A model generated the notes under the pieces. The model saw nothing but the letters and a program-made list of their open reading frames with translations. It was not told the DNA's origin and made no database searches. Below are positions 1 to 12,689 of a stretch of DNA of 64,000 nucleotides, piece after piece (the stretch's first letter is position 1; every line of letters begins with the position of its first letter). A program made the translations under genes and the position numbers. The DNA lies in contig CM057823.1 of assembly GCA_030068075.1 (NCBI GenBank), forward strand, positions 20,060,485 through 20,124,484, written 5' to 3'. This DNA is from Paguma larvata. Its lineage: Eukaryota; Chordata; Mammalia; Carnivora; Viverridae.

Positions 1-99
1 AACTGCGTGACTTCCGGCACACTTCCTGTGCTCTGCTTCACAAAGCTTAAAATCAGGCTGATAGCCCACAGGCAAAATATCAGAGGATCGTTCTTGGCA

Positions 100-1740
100 G
101 AAACTAAATTGAGTCCAGAGAACTCACTCTTAAAAATGAAGCCAAGCTTCAACCTAATATTGGAGGACATTCTTTAATATGAAAAAACAAGGACAAAATT
201 GTCTAAAAATTGAGGAAATGGAGGCAAGAAAAATTAGACAATCTATTATTATTACTATCTTGAAAAAATTTATCTTCATGTAAAAAAGGATGTTTTAAGT
301 AACAGAAGCAGAAAATCAGAACGGTCTCAGAAGTTAATGTGAAATAATCAAATATGTAATTAAAATTTTCAGAAGACACAGTTTAAGAACTAGCCCAGGA
401 ATTTAAACAAAAGATACATATAGTGAAAAAGAAGAAAGGCTTTCTTTTTTTTTTTTTTTAATTAAGGCTTCATCCAAGAGATCCAGCATTCAACTGATAG
501 CGTTATCAGAAGGAGGAAAAATAAAAAAAAATGTGGTAAGAAATAATCAAAGAAATAATACAAGAATTCTTCCTTGAGCTGAAGGACAAAGTCTCCAGGG
601 TGAAGAGGTCCATTGTTTGTTCTACACAATAAATGAACTCGATCTGACCGCTGTTTATCACGGTGATATTTTAGAATAGCTAGATTATAAAAACTAATTG
701 CAGCCAGTATGTAACGTATGCACAAAAAGCTTTTCTAAGTGCTTTATCTGAATTTTCATATAATCTACAAACAACTGTGGAAAGGCATGAAGTACTATTC
801 TCTGCATTGTACACATGAGAACCTTAGGCAAAGGAGTTTGATTATTTGCCATAGTTATATAGCTAGGAGGTGACAAACTAGGCAGTCTGGTCTTGTGCTT
901 GTCTTTTAACTACAACACTAAAAACCTTCCAGAAGGGAGAAAAGAAAGACCAGATATCAGAATGAGACTTTGCTACAATATTGAAAGCTAGAAGACAATG
1001 GAGCACTGTCTTCAGATTTCTGGGAGAAAAGTACTTTCAAACTGGAATTCCAATCCTGCCAAACCATAAATCAGATACCAGTCCTGGTTGATAAGGGGAT
1101 TTTTAGACAAAGAAAGCCTCCGAATTACCTCTTACATGCTTTCTCAGGAATCTCAAAGATGGAAAGGCAGCAACATGAGGAGTTAAGCCCGGAGAGAGTG
1201 TCATCCAGAAAACAGGAATTAAACCAGATAGGAGTGTTGACCAAGAGGACAAAGGAAAAAAGGAATCCCCCAGCAACACCGGGCTGACCCAGCGTCCCAC
1301 ACCTGGATGGCAAGCGGCCCACTCGGCAGCAGGAAGTCAAAGGTCCCCCAAGGAGGTCTCTGGGGACAACACACAAGTAGCACACATTGTCAAGTTGTAG
1401 CGATTGAAAAACTGGACTGAGAGGAATCTGAGGGTGACTTTAGACGATGTGAGCTATTTTTTCCAGACATTCAAAGAAAAAGTAGGTAGGGGAAAAAAAG
1501 TTGTACCAAAAAAATTAACATAGAACACAACTTGGGTCACAGAGACAATATCTGCAGTCAAATTTATATTTAAAGTAAGGAAGTACATATGAGAGATAGT
1601 GGAGAGGGAAGTGATTGCCTAGGAGAATCAAGGGTGGGTTCTTCTTTTATATAATCCTTCTAGCACTATTTGTCTTAACTCTGAGCATTTAACAGAAATC
1701 AAAGAACTATATAAAAGGATTATTTCAAACCTTTACTATC
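100..1740 (+). mobile_element. Ancient L1/HAL1-related LINE fragment, split by a MIR
   Basis: Motifs recognised from old mammalian LINE sequence occur in order: 'cttgagctgaaggacaaagt' near 574, 'gctagaagacaatggagcac' near 988 and 'tttctcaggaatctcaaaga' near 1140. The two halves are collinear around a MIR at about 716-912. No long frame survives; the short frames on either strand here are decay products. Family assignment is by eye and could be an L1M subfamily or HAL1. Confidence 0.55.
716..912 (+). mobile_element. MIR SINE inserted in the old LINE
   Basis: It shows the MIR order: a 'ttctaagtgctttatctgaa' stretch, 'acaactgtggaaaggcatga', 'attgtacacatgagaacctt', then 'atagttatatagctaggagg' as the degraded core. 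The surrounding LINE resumes afterwards. Confidence 0.65.
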
Positions 1741-3284
1741 TATCTGGTTTCCTCCTTCCACAAAAAATCATCTTACCAAATCAGGCTGCTATCTTGGTCC
1801 TCTTTAAACCCTAAAGACCTTAGCTATTCTTGGTCTGAGCCTTAGGAAAAGCCGGGAAAGACCACCAACGGGGCCATGAAGAAACTGCCAAGTGGCCATC
1901 TTCCGAACCCACCTAGAACTAGTGACTTCTTCAATCACTGCTCCATACTATAAATCCTGGCTAACTAGTGGAACCTGCTCATTTTAGGCCAGTATTCATG
2001 CTTCAACATTTCCTTGCTGCTAATTCTAGCCACTTTGGGGAATGCCTACAGTCAAATATCAAATTCTGCTCTGATTATACGCCAAAGCTAAGAGGCTGTC
2101 TTGTAAAACACATCCTAATACCTGAAGCATTCAAGTGTGAAACTGTGTGTTTTAGAAATGATGAAGTACGGTAATTTATGAAAACTAAGCTCAGCACTTC
2201 AAAGCCCTTAACTCTTAGGTTAAAAGAAGCCTTAAACACGATCTATGGAATCTTAACACTAATCCAACATTAAATCCTTTTAGACCATAATCAGTCAAAT
2301 CTCTGACCACTCCAGAGAATGTACCATGTTTCTAAGCGGTTCCTACTTCCCTGGTCTAGACACTCCCTGCCCCAAGTCATAAAACATGCTATAGTCTTTG
2401 GGACTCAAAGTCTAGCCACAGGAGACAAAACCTCAAATCAGTGGCTAAAGACCAAACTTTATTTCTGTGCCCTGCACGAGTCTGCCCAGGTTGTCCAGGA
2501 TTCAATGACCCAGCTGTCAGATACCCTGGCTGCACCTTTCTCATTCCTCTGCTGGGCATGACCTCAACCTATGGCCCAAAATAGTGCCTCTGGGTTACTG
2601 CTGAGCAGGGTGGAACAAGGGCGGAAAGGCAGCGAGCATGAAAGCTACTTACATAACAGCACACAATTCCAGGGTCCACAGCCTAACCGCATGGCCACAC
2701 CTATTTACAAGGCAGGATGGCACATGGACACCACTACGAGCTACTTGTTCTCAGCAAACGAGTCTACAAACATAAAAGAGGAGGAAATAGGGATTGAAGG
2801 AGAAAGGGCCATCTCTTTCACACTCACCACAGACCCAATGCCCTACTCCATAAATCACTGCTCTTCAATGAAAAGAGAGGTTTGTACTGAGATCTCATGA
2901 TGATCTATTTACAACTCAGATCCTTATTCTGCAAGTACCTGGCCAGATTTAGGGGAGATCTCCGAGAGACGTGGTCCTTTCATGGTTAAGCCCTAGATGC
3001 AACAGTTAAGACAACTACGACGGTGGGCCTGTAAACCTTAAGCAAAGCTCATGGATCCCTCTGAACCATTTTAGTAACAGAAAAATTTAGTTTGTTTTCA
3101 TAAAGATCGTCAATCAGACTCATTTTGAGACTGGTTTTGCTTATCAATGAATAAAACTCCTTGAATCGTTCACTTTTTACATGTGATTAATGGCATTTGC
3201 GCTGTTGGATCTTGGGCTAAAGTTTGTACTCAGTCGAAAGTTGTGCACTGTTCAAATTATAAAATGAATACAAACAGGGATACT

Positions 3285-3380
3285 GTTTGAAACGTGTATT
3301 GACGTCTACCGTGTGCTAGAGCACAGTTAGGAGATTGTAGACAGGATTAGGAACACTTGTGTGTTCAGGGAGACTTGGCA
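3285..3380 (+). repeat. Possible ancient interspersed repeat (TGTGCTAG-type motif)
   Basis: 'gtattgacgtctaccgtgtg' then 'gctagagcacagttaggaga' resembles the widespread old-repeat pattern 'attgagcacctactgtgtgccaggcactgt'. Related pieces occur near 13570 and 22440. Too diverged to assign a family. Confidence 0.35.
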
Positions 3381-3837
3381 ATGAGATAAGGAAGTCCTTC
3401 ACTGGAGAGAGGATCAATATACAACAGAGGTAACCAACAGACCACAACTGAGAGAGATCTATGTTTGCCAAAGTCGGGGGAAACATGAAGTAGCGATGGA
3501 AAGACAGGCAATTCAGTCAGAAGGAATCCTATTTGCTCTGATGTTTGAAATGAATGCAATGATTGCAAAGAGTAAGAAGCTCCGAGTGGCCACGGGAGGG
3601 ATCAGGGACAGCAGCCGGGTAAGCTCAAGACTCTGGATTCTATTCTGGGAACAACGTGGGTCTGCCAACACCGTTAAAAGAGATACTAATACTTTGGTTT
3701 GGCTCAAGTGTGGAAGGTGTCCCGATGAGGAAAGGCCAAGGGCAGGGAATGGCTGGGATGGCTCTGAAGCAACACAATGAAGGTAGGAGAGGAAATGCAA
3801 GACAAAGCTTCAAGGCTCACCTGTGTTTTCTATACGG

Positions 3838-3893
3838 AGCAGCAAAAAGCTTGGCACATAGTAAGTACCCAAGACACGAGTGTTAAATCCAAC
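3838..3893 (-). mobile_element. MIR-like fragment
   Basis: 'aagcttggcacatagtaagt' followed by 'acccaagacac' matches the reverse of the MIR 5' region (cagtgcctggcacatagtaagtgctcaat). Short and diverged. Confidence 0.4.
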
Positions 3894-5753
3894 ACTACTT
3901 TTCAAAAGACTATTTCACTTATATTACTATTTTAAGAAGGAAACTACAACAGGCCTCATGAGAACGCTGCATAAGTAATCACATATTAGGTACACACAAG
4001 AGATTTAAGATTTTAGTATGAATCACAAAAGCTTTATATTTTTTTTCTTTGGTTTATTTAAATTAAAAGGTGCTAAAAACCATTTCTTCCACCCATTCCA
4101 AGCAACAACAGAGGCAATGTTCAAAGAACAAATAAGAGACCTAGGTTAAAATATTAAGCACAAAGACATGATAGTATTAAGTTCAATCATCCAAGGAAAA
4201 GTAATTCACTTTTTTTTTCTACAACACACAGACCTAAGAGTTTTTAAATGAAAATAATACTCAATTATGGACTCTATCTATAAACTCTATTGTTTATGCC
4301 ATGGTTAAACAATTAAAATGATCTCAACAAAAATTTATCACTCTCTTTCCTCATCCACCCTCAAAAGCACATGAGGTTTGTATTGAAAATATCTTTAAGG
4401 CCCTGCATTTCGCTAATCAGAGTATTTTTCTAGGAATAATCGAGCGTCCCCAAGAATCCTGGAACTAAATAGAAGTCCCCCACCTCCAAAAACAAAACAG
4501 AAACAAAATCACCCCAGTTAGAAGACCACCAGCAGGTAACAGAGGGGTGTTTGACAGCTGGCATACCAAAGCACTCAAAACTGATATAAAACGCACCGCA
4601 AAAAAGAATCCTCCAAGAGAAAATAGCTATTTTTACACTAATAAAGATTAAACAAACAACAGATACTCTGTTTCAAACTTGTGGGGTAAATAAAGTATTT
4701 TTTAAGCCTATGGTTGCATTTTTATGAGAAATGGAGTTTCAAAACAGACTTACTCTGTTAACCATAAACTAGTCAGTCTTAGATGATTCACACTATGCAG
4801 TTAAAAGCCTCTCAGGCGGGGAGAGTGAGGATCTAGCTACTACGGCAAGGTCAGCACCAATGCAGAAAAGCACCTAACTAGAATCTACTTGAAGATTCAA
4901 CACAAAACCAAGTAACTGGCCTACTGAGGTTCAAGAATGCTGATTCCTGGAATTTAGTCCAAAAATATACTTTTTATTTCAAGATTTTCTGGCTTAACAT
5001 TTTCCTCAAACCTCAAAACCAGCATGTGGACTACCCCACACATCACAAACTCTCAAACCCCCATTCCTGCAAGCTTAGTCAGTAATTTTACTAAGTAAAG
5101 TGTTTCAACATTTCCCTTTACAAGTAACTATGTTTCAGGACACCCTATGTTCTTGAAACACATGGTAAGAATCGTAAAACAGCATAAATTACGAAGTTGC
5201 ATTCCGCCCCCCCTAAAGCTCCTATCTTGTTGGTAAGATAGTGTGAGAGTCAGATTACCAGGTAAAAGGTCCTCAGAGCATTTTAAATACTCCAGTAGTT
5301 CTAGTCCACCCTGCCTCATCCACTTACTCTTTTTTCTTATGTATGATCTTCTGTCTCTGCGTCAGAGCTATAACCAAAACACTAACACTGGAGATATTTC
5401 AGATGACATGGTAAACTAAAGCACACCTAATTTCCTACCACACTCCATGCTACTGCAAATGTCACCATAAAATGACCGTAGTCTGTTTTAACAACATATG
5501 AATTTTTTTACACGTTGCTTAGTGTTTCGGTATTTGACAAGGTAACCACAAAAAACACCACATTTAATTTCTTTCCTCTCCAAAAAATGAGTCAGGCTGT
5601 ACTCAACATTTGTTGATAATAACCTTTGCACATTTACATATTCTTGAATTTATCCTAAAGTAGGGATATTTTAATATGATGAATATCACAAAATCTAAGG
5701 AGACAAAAACCAGGTAAGATTTTAAAAGCAGCTTATTAAAAAAGTGTTGCTTC

Positions 5754-5939
5754 GGGGCACCTGGGTGGCTCAGCCGGTTAAGAGTCTGACTTCGGCTCAG
5801 GGTTCAAGTCCCTCGTCAGGCTCTGTGCTGACAGCTCAGAGCCTGGAGGTTGATTCAGATTCTGTGTCTCCCTCTCTCTCTCTCTGCCCCTCCCCTGCTC
5901 ATGCTCTGACTCTCAAGAATAAACATTAAAATTTTTTTT
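5754..5939 (+). mobile_element. CanSINE (SINEC_Fc type)
   Basis: Complete copy with head 'ggggcacctgggtggctcag', a CT tract and tail aaacattaaaattt. A perfect 14-bp target duplication, aaaagtgttgcttc, flanks it at 5740-5753 and 5940-5953, so this insertion is relatively young and its boundaries are exact. Confidence 0.97.
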
Positions 5940-6020
5940 AAAAGTGTTGCTTCTAAAACTTAATTCTGCAGTTTTTGCTTAATTTAAATGCCCTAAACCA
6001 GTTATATCAAGGTAACTTAC

Positions 6021-6050
6021 CTATATTCCTCAGAATATCAAAATCAACAG
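6021..6050 (-). other. Weak exon-like segment beside a microsatellite
   Basis: On the minus strand a 30-bp stretch lies between cacttcacag-type acceptor sequence (AG at 6052-6051) and a near-consensus donor ATAG|GTAAGTT (GT at 6020-6019). Read in phase 1 it is open: V-D-F-D-I-L-R-N-I. The reverse of the adjacent (GGAA)n provides a (TTCC)n pyrimidine tract upstream. No matching protein is recognised and no compatible neighbouring exon was found, so chance is the default explanation. Confidence 0.15.
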
Positions 6051-6067
6051 CTGTGAAGTTATTTGTC

Positions 6068-6163
6068 GGAAGGAAGGAAGGAAGGAAGGAAGGAAGGAAG
6101 GAAGGAAGGAAGGAAGGAAGGAAGGAAGGAAAGAAAGGAAGAAAGGAAGAAAGAAAGGAGAGA
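6068..6163 (+). repeat. (GGAA)n microsatellite
   Basis: About 15-16 uninterrupted GGAA units from 6068 to about 6130, followed by impure aagaaagg and aaagaaagg units to about 6163. GGAA is the ETS-family core motif, so long arrays like this can bind ETS factors. Confidence 0.97.
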
Positions 6164-8630
6164 AATAGCTTGTGATTGAACATAAAAGACTATCTTTTTC
6201 ACAGAGCAGAAACTGCAACCAGACTAAAAAGAAATCCCAACACCACTGAATGAAGTCTCTCAGGAGACCACAGTTATTCAAAGACCAGCTCGGTCTTGCA
6301 GCAGTAACGCGGCTGAGTGCAATGCCTTTTTCCCCCCCTAAAGAATATACCTTGGACTCTTTGCCAACAAAACATCACAGACTCATCCGAAGCTTGAAGG
6401 GGGAAAACTTGGGCACAGATGTTTCTTGGTTCTATTGTACATCACTTACACTAAGACTGAAAACAAAACAAAAACGCAAAGTTCTGAAAAGCAAGCAACT
6501 GAGGGGTCTATCCGGACCATCTTTGCAAATACGAGGGACTTTTGCTTGTCAGACTAAATCAGCATTCACTATCGCTGGGTGACTGCATCTTAATTAAGGA
6601 ACCCAGACTATTCCACTGACTTGAATAAAGAAAAAAAGTTTTGAAGGAAAGATGTTAAGAATGTATCTATATCACTGTAGGAACTCAGATTCAAGGTATA
6701 ATCTTTATTCATCTACATTTAATTTGATTTTTCATTTCCTGTACTGACTTCGTGTAATAAAAATTCTTAAAATTTTCATAGGCTTCAAACTCAGGAAATT
6801 CTGAGTGCTCAGAATTATCAAATGATATATGGGTAAGGGACATATATATAAATTTGCTTCATAATTATTTAAATATTAACTATCTTTGGAATCTTATCTA
6901 CATACCCAAACAATAAAAACATTTATGTTCCAATAGAATAAAACACATTCTTTGCAGATTTTATTTTTTTGATCAACCCTTCATTCACAGAAACTAAAAT
7001 TAAAAGATCTAGAAATCACTTCATCAGAATCTTGGACCAGCATAACCGCTCTTGGCAATACTGTCACTGACTATTTGTTACCTCACCAAATAGTCAATAC
7101 AGGCCCTAAAACAAATGTATTTCAAATTCCAACAACAGATTGTCCAATTCAGACACCAAAATGCATGCCAGGAAGTCTTGCAGGCAGGCAGTCTACACAT
7201 GAACTCAAACACGACACCAGTGGGGCTTGGGTGTTAACGTGGTCATGCTGAAGCCTGTCCTGTGCCCACTCTGCTGCCCCCACACTTGTGTGTCTTCCTT
7301 CAACCCCACGCACCTCCGCTACACAACCCTGAGCTATAGTGCTGGTCCAGACAATCCCCAGCTTATAAGCAGGTTACTTCCCAAAGCTCACTTGGAATTT
7401 TATTCTAACTCAAAATTCATTTTCCTAGAGAAATGCTATGATTAATGATGCCATGAATTCTCTTAAACAAAAACACTACTTTTATTAACAAAAATAATTT
7501 TATAATTGTACTGTAAACAGGGCCCATTCATGGGAGAGGAGTTGACTCACATGGATGTTGGACTCATCTCCCAGTGCTCGGAGCACCCAAGTTTATTTTA
7601 CCCAACCTTATTCTGTAGGTGAGAAAACTGTGGTCCAGGGAGTAAGCTAGGGTTTCTAGTAGTGCCTCTGTTTCCTGACTCAAGGGTTCACCATTCTCAC
7701 CACATTCTATAGAAAAGAAATCCAGGGGTGCCGTTTACATCAAAGAGGATGCTACCAGTGCCCTTCGTATTGTGAAGTGTAGCAGCCCTGAGGACTTCCA
7801 CGTTCACACAACTACTTAGAGACAGAACCAGACTAGAACACTTAACTTTAGCCCCTCTGGCTCACCACCATCTTGCCTCAGAAAAGAATGGGTCAAAAAA
7901 CCCACGGAAACTTAACGGTGCATTTACACTATGACCAAATTTTTATCCTCTTTAACACTATACAGTCAAGTACCTTAGGGGGAAATGACATTGAGTAGGA
8001 ACTCAAATATTCTAGAAGGAAAACCTTCACAAACTATAGACAACTCTACAGAACACAACTTGTAAAGCAAAAAACAAACCTACCAAAGATGTTTGTTCTA
8101 CGCCAATGTGACAAATAGTCGGTGCCTCAAAACTACAGACGAAAATGCGAGTAAATATTTCACTTGCGTGATCCAAACCCAAATCCCTCTTGTTCTTTAT
8201 CTCCCACTGACTACACCACAAAGGAGATAAAGCAATTCATAATTATGACTGCCATGTGCATCTGCTAAAACAAAGTTATCTGGTCTTGAGGCCAGCTTCA
8301 TTTGTATTGATGTCATACCAGGAAAGCGCTGTGGCTACCATGGCTGATGCCAATTAAGATTAGGAATCGGGACATTCGGTACTCTACTGGGTCTCAAAGC
8401 AGAGTACGACGTTTTTCTACAGAGAGAACCTAGGCCCCAAACTAAACTCCCTATGTTCAACATTTTTTTGTAACCTAGGTCTTCTCTATGATAAAGATGA
8501 TTTAGGCATGAAGTAAAAACATTTCAGATTTCTCAACAGAGTAAATGAGTAGAACAGTCCTTTCTGTTTCTGAAACTGTACAACCACTTGCCAGTCATCA
8601 CAAATAATCAAAGGGAAAGAGGTACAAAGA
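6164..8630. other. No gene recognised
   Basis: About 2.5 kb of AT-rich sequence with no supported gene. A plus-strand frame at 6250-6582 (110 codons) has no recognisable domain. A possible MIR at 7590-7715 is listed separately. Confidence 0.5.
7590..7715 (+). mobile_element. Possible MIR fragment
   Basis: 'ttctgtaggtgagaaaactg' and 'tggtccagggagtaa' resemble the MIR core 'acagatgaggaaactgaggcacagagaggtaa'. Diverged and incomplete. Confidence 0.35.
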
Positions 8631-8648
8631 AAAAAATCAACACAGGTC

Positions 8649-8832
8649 AGAGGCGGGTGGTGCTCAGGTGATTAAGCATCTGACTTCAGCTCAGGTCATG
8701 ATTTCACGGTTTGCAGGTTTGAGCCTCACACTGGGCTGCTTTGGATCCTCTGTCTCCCTCTCTCTCTGCCCCTCCCCGAAACATGTGTGTGCTCATGCAT
8801 GCTCACTCTCTCTCTTATAAATAAACATTAAA
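8649..8832 (+). mobile_element. CanSINE with altered head
   Basis: The head reads agaggcgggtggtgctcagg, lacking the usual GGGGCGCC start. The body, CT tract and AATAAACATTAAA tail are typical. A perfect 18-bp target duplication, aaaaaatcaacacaggtc, occurs at 8631-8648 and 8833-8850. Confidence 0.95.
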
Positions 8833-9271
8833 AAAAAATCAACACAGGTCTTTGAAAAAGTAGTGGCATAGCAACTATGTGAAGATTATAGAACAAGACT
8901 ACTTAATCCATGTAAGAGAATCAAAGAGATTAAACCTCCCCAAAAATATGTTCTTAAGATAAATTTTCTGCTATAAACTAAATCATTCTTCCAATTTCCT
9001 AGGCATGCGCAACACATGCTCATAACTTTTCCCTCCTTTCTCCTACTTGATTTGAAAAGTTAACTTAGGTTGAGAAACTTCTTTCTCTTTATTCCCTGAC
9101 ATGCCAGGATCCAAGAGTAAAAACTTCCCCAATTTCAATCCAACTTTCTTAATACATACATACAAGAAAGCTTGTAGGACCTGAAGTGAAACCAAGGAAC
9201 AGAAAATTTCATTCAACAAGTTGACACCATGCGAAAAAAAGATTTGAAGAGACATTTCCCCTAAGAACACA

Positions 9272-10035
9272 TACCGATGGCCAACGAGTGTGTGAAAAGA
9301 TGCTCAACATCAAAAATCTTCCGGGAAATGCAAATCAAAACCATGAGATACCATTTCACACGCATTAGCATGGCTATTATCAAAATGCTAGCGGAACCCT
9401 CTTGAATTCACAGTTGGAATGTGAAAGGACACAACAGTCGTGGAAAACAATCTGGTGGCTCCTTGAGATGTCTAACATACAACTACCACTAAGATCCTGT
9501 ATTCTACTCCTAGGTATATACCCAAAAGCAGGAACTTGAACAGGTGACTGTATACCCATGTTCACTGCAGCATTATTCATACTAACCACAAGGTAGAAGC
9601 AATCCAAGTATCTAGCAACAGATGAGTGGAGAAACAAAACGTAGTACATAAATACAACGGAGTATCATTCAGCCATAAAAAGGAAGGAAATCTGATACAT
9701 GCTACAAACAGAAGAACCTTGAGAACATGCTAAATGAAATAAAGCAGACCCCAAGGACAAATGTGGTATGGGTCCTTTTACATCAGGTACCAAAATAGGC
9801 AAATTCATAGAGAGTAGAACAGAAGTTACCCAGGGGGCTGGTAGGAAAGTTAAATGGAAAATTCCTCTCTAAAAGTTCAGAGGTTTTGTGTGCATCGATG
9901 GAAAATTCTGGAACCACATAGTGGCAATGATTACACAACATTAAGAATATACTTAATGCCACTGATCTGTATACTTAAAATTGGCTAAAATGGTAAATTT
10001 TATGTCATGTCTATTTTACCACAAACAAACCAAAA
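9272..10035 (+). mobile_element. L1 3' region (L1M-type), plus strand
   Basis: Recognisable L1 landmarks occur in order: 'gatggccaac', 'gaaaagatgctcaacatcaa', 'ggtatatacccaaaagcagg', 'actgcagcattattcatact' and 'agtatcattcagccataaaa'. The 3'UTR follows, ending near 'catgtctattttaccacaaa'. The ORF2 end is full of stops, so it is not active. It is 5'-truncated. Confidence 0.85.
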
Positions 10036-11074
<1,039 letters not shown>

Positions 11075-11174
11075 GGACTTTTAAGATTGACTCTTTAAGC
11101 AACTTTTAACATGAAATACAGTATAATTAATTATAGTCATAATGCTATAGATACATCCCCAGGACTTATTTTAT

Positions 11175-11275
11175 AAAAAATACAGAATGCTCCATGAAGT
11201 TGCATGTCATGCTTGGGAAGGACCCTCACTAATCTATCTTTCTAATTTTAGCATATGAGCTGCCCAAGCAGGTAC
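11175..11275 (-). pseudogene. U6 spliceosomal snRNA pseudogene
   Basis: Read on the minus strand from 11275, the sequence follows U6 snRNA: GTACCTGCTTGGGCAG, then CTCATATGCTAAAATTAGAA, and after a gap CATGACATGCAACTTCATGG and AGCATTCTGTATTTTTT. U6 is the RNA polymerase III-transcribed core RNA of the spliceosome. This copy cannot work: about seven bases covering the ACAGAGA box are deleted (AAAGATAGATTAG replaces GATACAGAGAAGATTAG), the conserved AGC triad is AGT, and there are many substitutions. The 3' T-run passes into ordinary sequence. No TATA or proximal sequence element is evident in the A-rich DNA upstream (11276-11325). It is most likely a retrotransposed copy, a class common in mammalian genomes. 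Confidence 0.88.
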
Positions 11276-11437
11276 CTAAACTTTTACTACCTAAATACAA
11301 ATATAAAAAAAAAAAAATAGCTACATGTAATACTCCCAACTCTCTCCTAAGACCTCATTGTAATTATTCTTTTGAAAAGCAACTTGAACCGTCATAAAAA
11401 TGGATTTTCTACAATCTTACTGTAAACGGAAAACTTT

Positions 11438-11650
11438 GGGGCGCCTGGGTGGCTCAGTGGGTTAATCGTCCAACTTTGGCTCTGGTCATGATCTCCTAGT
11501 TCATGAGTTTGAGCTCTGCGATCGGGCTCTGTGCTGACAGCTCAGAGTTCGGAGCCTGCTTCAGATTCTGTATTTCCTCTCTCTGCTCCTCCCCTGCTCT
11601 CACTCTGTCTCTCAAAAATAAACATAAAAAAATTTAAATCTAAAAAAAAT
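11438..11650 (+). mobile_element. CanSINE (SINEC_Fc type)
   Basis: Intact head ggggcgcctgggtggctcag. The internal tRNA-related part is moderately diverged (gttaatcgtccaactttggc). The tail is complex and A-rich, reading aaaaataaacataaaa and then a taaaaaaaataaa repeat. Confidence 0.95.
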
Positions 11651-12133
11651 AAATGGGAACCCTTGCATGCAGGCTTACTTTACAACAACCCACTTTCTCT
11701 GAGAGTACTTTTACCCACTGAGGTGGGCTCCACTGTATGAAAAACAGTGAACTGATCTGCTGCGGACAACTACCTCAAATGGGGTCAGATGGTCGTTTTC
11801 CCAGCATTTGGATTTGAAAAGGCTAGTCAGGCACAATGTGTCTGTTGAAGTCCCTAGAACTGGAAAACAAATCCCAGCCCTGTGAAATTAGCCTCTTTCT
11901 CTGTGTACTCAGAAACAGATAAGACAAGTCTCTACAGACAGAACACTACCGAAGTCCTGAGCGAAGCAGAAACGAACAATGAGGAAGAATGACTGATTTA
12001 ACTTGGTTCCTGACAACTTCCTTGACATTGACTTCTAAGGAATATTCCATCTGTTCTTAAACACTTATCCATTTTTTTGCCCCAGTTAACATGAATTGAT
12101 TTCTATTACTATCCGTTAGGATCTCTAAGTGTT
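11651..12133. other. No gene recognised
   Basis: About 480 bp of unassigned sequence between two CanSINEs. Confidence 0.5.
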
Positions 12134-12340
12134 GGGGCACCGGGGTGGTTCAGTTGGTGGGCTCAGATCATGACCTCACAGCCCGTGAGTTCGAGCCCCA
12201 TGTCCGGCTCTGTGCTGACAGCTCAGAGCCTGGAGCCTGGTTCAGATTCTGTGTCTTCCTCTCTCTCTCTGCCCCTCCCCAGCTCCCACATGCATGCGCT
12301 CTCTTTCCCTCTCTCTCAAATTAACATTAAAAAAAAAGAA
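12134..12340 (+). mobile_element. CanSINE with internal head deletion
   Basis: The head reads ggggcaccggggtggttcag, then jumps from gttggtggg to ctcagatcatgacctcac. About 20-25 bases of the tRNA-like region (around the taagcgtccgacttc segment) are missing. CT tract and A tail are present. Confidence 0.93.
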
Positions 12341-12464
12341 TCTTTAACTGTTGCCAAGAAATTATCATAGGAAAACTTTAGATGATGGTTAGCGTATTTT
12401 CTACATACGCTAACTGTGATGACTTAGGAACAATACAAAGCCACCAAGGGACTGAGCAGAAAAT

Positions 12465-12640
12465 TACAGTATGATGAAATGAAATACAACCATTTAAAAA
12501 AGCATGCAGTTTATAAAACTAGGAAAAATGTACGTTTTAGGATTTTAATTGTGAAAAGCTCAGAGAAGAAGAACATGGGAAAATGAAGAGTAGACATGAA
12601 TAAGGGTATGTGGTTGTAGGACACTGATGCGGTTTAAATT
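12465..12640 (+). mobile_element. Possible old L1 3' fragment
   Basis: 'atacaaccatttaaaaaagc' and 'gagaagaagaacatgggaaa' resemble an old L1 3' region ('cagccattaaaaa', 'gacatgggaaaatg'). Heavily diverged; low confidence. Confidence 0.3.
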
Positions 12641-12689
12641 TCTTGTCTACTAACTAAGACCTGGAAGAAAAATCGAATCACCACCGAAG

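Larger units (their letters stand above)
1741..5739. other. No gene recognised; mostly unassigned sequence
   Basis: About 4 kb with no recognisable exon chain, RNA gene or young repeat. Frames of up to about 110 codons (for example 2571-2900 plus) have no family resemblance. 2300-2770 has the look of an old interspersed repeat but I cannot name it. Possible ancient repeat pieces at 3285-3380 and 3838-3893 are listed separately. The start of the window (1-99) is also unassigned. Confidence 0.5.

Noticed and set aside
5754..5830. tRNA-like A and B boxes in SINE heads
   Set aside because: They belong to the tRNA-Lys-derived part of CanSINEs. No cloverleaf tRNA gene was found.
5744..5929. Repeated ~60-codon frames containing A-Q-S-L-E-P-x-S-D-S-V-S
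   Set aside because: The same peptide recurs wherever a CanSINE is read in one frame. It is SINE sequence, not a gene family.
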